11,068 bases of DNA from CAYJRR01 sp964372275 [NCBI: uncultured bacterium] (lineage in GTDB: Bacteria > CAYJRR01), in the NCBI GenBank assembly GCA_964372275.1, contig CAYJRR010000145.1, positions 1 to 11,068 of the forward strand, read 5' to 3'. Both the position numbers and the translations under genes were made by a program. The notes beneath the pieces are model-generated. The model searched no databases. It had not been told where the DNA came from and saw only the letters and a list, made by a program, of their open reading frames with translations. Below, in pieces: positions 6,991 through 11,068 of this stretch; position 1 is the stretch's first letter, and every line of letters starts with the position of its first letter.

Positions 6991-7679
6991 CCGCGCCGTT
7001 GATCGACCTGCGCGGCGTGGGTCGGCGTTTCGTCGTCGGCCCGACGACGGTCGATGCGCTGAAAGGGGTGACGCTCGCCATCGGTCGCGGGGAGTCGGTG
7101 GCGATCACCGGTCCGTCGGGTTCGGGGAAGTCGACGATGATGAACCTGCTCGGTCTGCTCGACCGCCCCTCCACCGGGCGGTACATCCTCGAAGGGGAGG
7201 AGGTCGGCTCCTTGACCGAAGTGGAGCTGGCGGCGATCCGCAACCGGCGCATCGGCTTCGTCTTCCAGACCTTCAACCTGCTCCCGCGGATGAACGCGCG
7301 CGCCAACGTCGAGCTGCCGCTGGTCTACGCCGGTGTCCGTCCGGCGGAGCGCCGGGAGCGGGCCGAGAAGGCGCTGGCGGTGGTGGAGCTCGCCGACCGG
7401 ATGTTGCACGCGCCCAACGAGCTGTCCGGGGGACAGCGGCAGCGGGTGGCGATCGCGCGGGCGCTGGTGCAGGAGCCGGCGATCCTCCTGGCCGACGAGC
7501 CGACCGGCAACCTCGACACCAAGGTGGGGATGGAGATCTGCCGTCTCTTCCGCCACCTGAACGAGGAGCGCGGCGTCACCGTCGTCACCGTGACCCACGA
7601 CCCCGAGGTCGCCGGCCAGAGCCGGCGCGTGCTGCGGATGGTCGACGGCGAAATCGTTTCCGACGAGGCGTTGCGATGA
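6960..7679 (+). CDS. ABC transporter ATPase, MacB/LolD type
   Basis: A 239-residue nucleotide-binding subunit of the exporter, driving the permease encoded next. Walker A GPSGSGKST is at 51-59, the Q-loop glutamine at Q103 (VFQTFNLLP), the signature LSGGQ at 155-159, Walker B ILLADEPTGNLD at 175-186, and the switch histidine at H213. The DEPTGNLD wording and LLGLLDRPSTG are typical of the MacB/LolD/FtsE branch. The start is uncertain: ATG at 6960 overlaps the phosphatase gene by 31 bases and has no Shine-Dalgarno sequence. CTG at 6987 has GGAG seven bases upstream and would overlap the previous stop as CTGA. TTG at 6999 gives the family's usual short N-terminus. The stop overlaps the permease ATG, indicating coupling. 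Confidence 0.93.
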   Translation: MEPRDRSPDLTAPLIDLRGVGRRFVVGPTTVDALKGVTLAIGRGESVAITGPSGSGKSTMMNLLGLLDRPSTGRYILEGEEVGSLTEVELAAIRNRRIGFVFQTFNLLPRMNARANVELPLVYAGVRPAERRERAEKALAVVELADRMLHAPNELSGGQRQRVAIARALVQEPAILLADEPTGNLDTKVGMEICRLFRHLNEERGVTVVTVTHDPEVAGQSRRVLRMVDGEIVSDEALR

Positions 7680-8887
7680 TCGTCTCCACCGCCGACACGC
7701 TGCGGATCGCCGTCGACGCGTTGCGCGCCAACCGGGTGCGCGCGGCGCTGACGATGCTCGGGGTGGTGATCGGCGTTGCCTCGGTGATCCTGCTCACCTC
7801 GATCGGCGAAGGGGGCCGCGAGTACGTCAAGGAGCAGTTCGCCGGGATGGGAACCAACCTGGTGATCGTCACCCCGGGGAAGAGCGAGACGTTCGGCGGC
7901 CGCCCGCAGATCGGGCTGTCGACCGTCCACCGCCTCACCTTCGAGGACACGCAGGCGCTCAAGGTCCAGTCGCGATCGACCAAGGGGGTGACCGGAGTCG
8001 TGATCGGGACCGGGACGGTCAAACACTACAACCGCACGCGCGGCACGATGGTGCTCGGCGTCTCGGAGAACTTCCAGGAGGTGCGGGGACTGCGGGTCAA
8101 CGTCGGCTCCTTCTTCACCGCCGACGACGTCGCCGCGCGGCGGCGGGTGGCGGTCGTTGGCCGAACCGTGCTGCGCGAGATCTTCGACAACAAGAACCCC
8201 CTCGGGAGACGGATCGACATCGACGGGACCAAGTTCCGGGTGATCGGGATCATGGAGCCGAAGGGGCGGTCCCTGGGCTTCGACATCGACGACCTGGTCT
8301 TCGTCCCGCTGAAGAGCGGCATGGAACTGTTCAATCAGGAGGGCCTCACCGAGATCATCGTGCAGGCCCGATCGGCCGAGGAGGTGCGCTCCGCGATCGA
8401 CCAGACGCGCGAGATCCTCACGCGCCGGCACGGCGGCGAGGACTTCACCATCGTCTCCCAGGGACAGATCCTCGAGACGCTCAACGCCGTCGCCACCGCG
8501 ATGACCACCATGATGGCCTGCATCGCCTCGATCTCGCTGCTCGTCGGGGGGATCGGGATCATGAACATCATGCTCGTCTCGGTGCGCGAGCGGACGCGCG
8601 AGATCGGGGTGCGGATGGCGGTCGGCGCCACCCGCCGGGCGATCCGCGATCAGTTCCTGGTGGAGGCCGCCACGCTCTCCGGTTTGGGGGGCCTGGTGGG
8701 GCTGTCCCTCGGCCTCGGAGTGGCCTTCGCGATCCACGGCCTCCTCCCGGCGCTGCCGGTCCAGGTGCCGGCCTGGATTCCGTTCGTGGCGCTCGGCTTC
8801 TCGCTCGCCGTCGGCGTGTTCTTCGGCGTCTGGCCGGCGATCAAGGCCAGCCGCCTCGATCCGATCGAAGCGCTCCGCTACGAGTAG
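7676..8887 (+). CDS. ABC transporter permease, MacB/FtsX family
   Basis: A 403-residue inner-membrane subunit with the MacB topology. There is one transmembrane segment near 24-43 (LTMLGVVIGVASVILL), a large periplasmic MacB_PCD-like domain (about 45-270), and three C-terminal segments near 278-300, 333-355 and 368-388. The conserved cytoplasmic loop RERTREIGVRMAVGATR (304-320) and the closing ASRLDPIEALRYE (391-403) are family hallmarks. Unlike MacB proper, the ATPase is on a separate polypeptide encoded just upstream and translationally coupled by ATGA. The likely cargo (drug, lipoprotein, lipid or peptide) cannot be read from the sequence. Length and domain order look complete. Confidence 0.95.
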   Translation: MIVSTADTLRIAVDALRANRVRAALTMLGVVIGVASVILLTSIGEGGREYVKEQFAGMGTNLVIVTPGKSETFGGRPQIGLSTVHRLTFEDTQALKVQSRSTKGVTGVVIGTGTVKHYNRTRGTMVLGVSENFQEVRGLRVNVGSFFTADDVAARRRVAVVGRTVLREIFDNKNPLGRRIDIDGTKFRVIGIMEPKGRSLGFDIDDLVFVPLKSGMELFNQEGLTEIIVQARSAEEVRSAIDQTREILTRRHGGEDFTIVSQGQILETLNAVATAMTTMMACIASISLLVGGIGIMNIMLVSVRERTREIGVRMAVGATRRAIRDQFLVEAATLSGLGGLVGLSLGLGVAFAIHGLLPALPVQVPAWIPFVALGFSLAVGVFFGVWPAIKASRLDPIEALRYE

Positions 8888-8888
8888 C

Positions 8889-8897
8889 TGCTATGGT
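8889..8897 (+). promoter_or_regulatory. Possible extended -10 element upstream of rlmD
   Basis: TGCTATGGT matches an extended -10 (TGnTATAAT) at TG plus 4 of 6 positions, starting two bases after the permease stop. No good -35 is present, as is allowed for extended -10 promoters. It would start transcription near 8904, a few bases before the ATG at 8907. Co-transcription with the permease across the 19-base gap is equally possible. Confidence 0.25.
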
Positions 8898-8906
8898 GCC
8901 GGCCTC

Positions 8907-10334
8907 ATGCGCCAGCGTCCCGCCAGCCGACCGGTCGCCGTCGGGCAGGAGCTCTCGGTCGACGTCGAGTCGCTCGCCGACGGTCCGGACGCGCTCTGCC
9001 GGATCGACAACTACGTCTTGTTCGTCGCCGGGGCGCTGCCCGGCGAGCGCGTGCGGGTGCGCGTTCTCACGGCGGGGAAGAAGTACGGACGCGCCGAGCT
9101 TCTGGCCGTGGAGCGGCCGTCTCCCGACCGCGTCGCGGCGCGGTGCCCGCACTTCGGGGAGTGCGGCGGCTGCCACCTGCAGCACCTCGACTATCGAGAG
9201 CAGCTCCGGGTGAAGGCGGAGCGGTTGGCGAAGACGATCTCCCATCCGCTGCGCGCCGCGCCGCCGCGCCTGCCGGTGCTGGGAATGGCCGCCCCCACCG
9301 ATCCCTGGGGGCAGCGGAACAAGATCGCGCTCCACCTCGCGCGCCGGCGCACCGGCGTCGAGGCGGGACTCTTCAAGCTCCGCAGCCGCGAGATCGAGCC
9401 GATCCGGGAGTGCCAGGTCGCGGACGAGAGGGGCACGCGCCTCGCCTTCGCCGCCGTGGAGGCGATCCGCGCGGCGAAGATCGAGCCGTGGAGTCCGCGC
9501 GACGACGAGGGGGTCCTCCGCTCGGTGGTGGTCCGGACGGCGAACGCCACCGACGACGCCCACGTCACACTCGTCTCCCGGACGCGGACCGTGCCGAACG
9601 CCGACCGGGTGGCGCGGGCGCTGGTCGACGCCGGCGCCACCGGCGTCTCGATCAACCACAACGAGACGCTCGGTCCCGCGCTCCTGGGCCGCGAGACCGA
9701 GACGATCCGGGGGCCCGCACGCATCGCCGAGGAGATCGGCGGGATCCGCTACCTCTCCTCCCCGGGGGCCTTCTTCCAGACCTCCGCCTGGGGGGCGGCC
9801 TACGTCGTCGAAGCGGTGCGGCGATACGTCGACCCGCCGCCGGACGCCACGATCGTCGACCTCTACTCCGGGGGCGGCCTCTTCTCGCTCGCCCTGGCCC
9901 GTGAGGCGAGGGAGGTGATCGGGATCGAGGCCAACCGCCGCGCCGTGGAGGACGCGAGGGCCTCCGCCGAGGCGAACGGGATCGGCAACGCGCGCTTCCT
10001 CGTCGGCCCGGTCGAGAAGCGGGCCGGCGAGCTGGTCGCGCGGCGGCTCCGTCCGTTTGCGGTGATCCTCGATCCACCGAGGGAGGGATGCGATCCGGCC
10101 GCGATCGACGCCGTCGCGCGGCTTTCGCCCCGCCGGGTCGTCTACGTCTCCTGCGAGCCGGCGTCGCTCGGGCGCGACCTCGCCGCCTTCGCCGGGCACG
10201 GATTCGGACTGGTGGAGGTTGAACCGCTCGACATGTTTCCGCAGGCCTTCCACGTCGAGGCGGTGGCGCTCCTCGAGCCGACCACGGGAAGGCGGTGGGG
10301 GCATATCCGAGGAGCGAGACGCGCGGAACGCTAG
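8907..10334 (+). CDS. rlmD: 23S rRNA (uracil-5-)-methyltransferase, RlmD/TrmA family
   Basis: A 475-residue enzyme that would methylate carbon 5 of a uridine in 23S rRNA (U1939 in E. coli for RlmD) using SAM. The N-terminal part (about 10-70) looks like a TRAM RNA-binding domain. A 4Fe-4S ligand set follows at C80, C86 and C89 (ECGGCHLQH) with the fourth cysteine at C169 (RECQ). The methyltransferase core has motif I DLYSGGGLFSLALA (318-331), IGIEANRRAVEDA (338-350), ILDPPREG (387-394), the catalytic cysteine C416 in YVSCEPASLGRD (413-424), and the general-base glutamate at E451 (FHVEAV). SGGGL replaces the commoner CGVGT wording. ATG at 8907 is the only reasonable start; there is no strong Shine-Dalgarno sequence. 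RlmD is preferred because of the cluster cysteines, but TrmA-family specificity is hard to assign by eye. Confidence 0.88.
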   Translation: MRQRPASRPVAVGQELSVDVESLADGPDALCRIDNYVLFVAGALPGERVRVRVLTAGKKYGRAELLAVERPSPDRVAARCPHFGECGGCHLQHLDYREQLRVKAERLAKTISHPLRAAPPRLPVLGMAAPTDPWGQRNKIALHLARRRTGVEAGLFKLRSREIEPIRECQVADERGTRLAFAAVEAIRAAKIEPWSPRDDEGVLRSVVVRTANATDDAHVTLVSRTRTVPNADRVARALVDAGATGVSINHNETLGPALLGRETETIRGPARIAEEIGGIRYLSSPGAFFQTSAWGAAYVVEAVRRYVDPPPDATIVDLYSGGGLFSLALAREAREVIGIEANRRAVEDARASAEANGIGNARFLVGPVEKRAGELVARRLRPFAVILDPPREGCDPAAIDAVARLSPRRVVYVSCEPASLGRDLAAFAGHGFGLVEVEPLDMFPQAFHVEAVALLEPTTGRRWGHIRGARRAER

Positions 10335-11008
10335 TTCGGCGCGGGGGTCGGCGCCGGGCCCGGTGGCGTTTCGACCGGAAGGGGCGGAACTTCGACCGGA
10401 AGGGGCGGCGCTTCGGGGGGCGGGGGCGCCGTCGGCGCGGTGGCGGGCGCGGCCGGTTTCGCCTTCGCGCCGGCGAGCGGCGCCGGGCGCGTCTTGCGCG
10501 GCTGCGGCGATCCGTCGAAGAAGTAGCTCGCGCGCAGACCGATCCACCCCGCGATCCGCAACGATTCGGCCTCCGCGTCCGGCCCGCTCGGATAGTAGTT
10601 GAGCAGCGTCGCGCTCGGCCGGTAGGCAAGCTCGAGGAGCAGGCCGCTCGGCCGGCGGCCCAACGAGGTGGCGAGCCCGCCGGAGAGGGTGAGCGGAAGG
10701 TCGACGCCGTATCCGCCGTGGATCCCGAACGCCAGCGCCGCTTCGATCCCGAGCGTCGCCCGGCAGGAGAGCGACCGACCGACCCGGAAGGTCGGCGCCC
10801 GCGGGAAGTAGCGCGCGCCGAACGGCACCTCGAGGATCATCACCTGCCGCAGGATCTCGATCCCGAGACCGGACGAGTCGAGGCGACGAATCCCAAGCCC
10901 GGCGAGGTATTGGTAGTTCCGCTCCCCCGCCGTCATCAGCCAGAGCCCGTACCCCGCCTGCGATCCGAACGTCTCCTCCCCCGCCGACTGCACGAACGCC
11001 TCCCCCAA
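10331..11008 (-). CDS. Probable outer-membrane beta-barrel protein with Pro/Ala-rich tail; 5' part interrupted by TAG
   Basis: No family recognised. Residues 1 to about 170 alternate glycine/aromatic-rich strands and short turns (AGYGLWLMTAGE, YQYLAGLGIRRL, LEVPFGARYFP, AFGIHGGYGVDLPL, GLLLELAYRPS, IGLRASYFF), as in outer-membrane barrels. Residues about 171-225 are a Pro/Ala/Lys then Pro/Glu/Val-rich tail that is probably disordered; it does not end in the aromatic residue usual for barrels. The only available start in the open frame is TTG at 11008, with an in-frame TAG two codons before it and no signal peptide. Coding-like sequence continues in the same frame beyond that TAG to the window edge, so the real gene is probably longer and either broken here or affected by a sequencing error. 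Its TAG overlaps the rlmD stop on the opposite strand. Confidence 0.6.
   Translation of the reverse strand: MGEAFVQSAGEETFGSQAGYGLWLMTAGERNYQYLAGLGIRRLDSSGLGIEILRQVMILEVPFGARYFPRAPTFRVGRSLSCRATLGIEAALAFGIHGGYGVDLPLTLSGGLATSLGRRPSGLLLELAYRPSATLLNYYPSGPDAEAESLRIAGWIGLRASYFFDGSPQPRKTRPAPLAGAKAKPAAPATAPTAPPPPEAPPLPVEVPPLPVETPPGPAPTPAPN
10370..10408. repeat. Two-copy 21-base direct repeat in the Pro-rich tail
   Basis: The 18-base block TTCGACCGGAAGGGGCGG occurs at 10370-10387 and 10391-10408, with a period of 21 bases. On the minus strand it encodes a doubled PPLPVE unit in the C-terminal tail of the beta-barrel gene. It looks like a recent in-frame duplication in low-complexity coding DNA. Confidence 0.9.
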
Positions 11009-11068
11009 CGCCTACCCGTACACCAGCGCGAAGACCGCCCCCGGATCCCGATACCCCACGCCATGCCA
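11009..11068 (-). other. Probable upstream continuation of the beta-barrel gene, beyond an in-frame TAG
   Basis: Read leftward in the same frame, these 20 codons are open apart from TAG at 11012-11014. They give GVGYRDPGAVFALVYG, then the stop, then ALGEAFVQ. Third positions are mostly G or C and the translation resembles another barrel strand, so this looks like coding sequence. CAG changed to TAG would explain it in one step. The start of the gene lies outside the window. Confidence 0.45.

Noticed and set aside
10354-10363. Perfect palindrome CCGGGCCCGG as a possible terminator stem
   Set aside because: It is inside the coding tail of the beta-barrel gene, has no loop, and is not followed by a T run on either strand.
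8841-10547. 568-codon minus-strand open frame opposite rlmD
   Set aside because: It is antisense to an rlmD gene with complete catalytic motifs, and its Arg/Gly/Asp-rich translation is what a GC-rich antisense frame gives.

Overview
This 11,068-base window is very GC-rich (most codons end in G or C) and almost entirely coding. It looks like chromosome from a Gram-negative bacterium with type IV pili, a lipoprotein adaptor and a probable outer-membrane protein. The N-terminal part of PilB resembles Myxococcota and Acidobacteriota PilB from memory, so one of those phyla is my best guess. No phage, transposon, CRISPR or RNA gene is visible.

Layout. From 1 to 3333 everything reads leftward: a SAM-dependent methyltransferase of the phospholipid N-methyltransferase type, ribF (overlapping it by 4 bases), aroE, and the first 232 codons of pilB, which runs off the left edge. 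A compact divergent promoter region (3334-3391) separates this from a rightward operon. That operon holds a small unknown secreted protein, a lipoprotein membrane-fusion adaptor, a large protein joining four hemopexin-like repeats to a PhoD-type phosphatase/phosphodiesterase domain, an ABC ATPase, a MacB/FtsX-type permease, and an RlmD-family rRNA uracil methyltransferase. On the right, a leftward gene for a probable beta-barrel protein with a Pro/Ala-rich tail ends tail-to-tail with rlmD on a shared CTAG. Its upstream part is interrupted by an in-frame TAG and runs off the right edge.

How the genes may work together. Adaptor, ATPase and permease are the parts of a MacAB-like exporter or lipid/lipoprotein-handling ABC system; an outer-membrane partner is not in the window. 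The most unusual item is the hemopexin-PhoD fusion, placed between adaptor and ATPase. It has no signal peptide and lies in the adaptor's reading frame, separated only by one TGA and four codons. The leftward genes are housekeeping (flavin cofactors, aromatic amino acids) plus pilus assembly. PilB carries an N-terminal double motif that fits the cyclic-di-GMP-binding MshEN consensus.

Limits: all calls come from reading motifs by eye; no database search was run.
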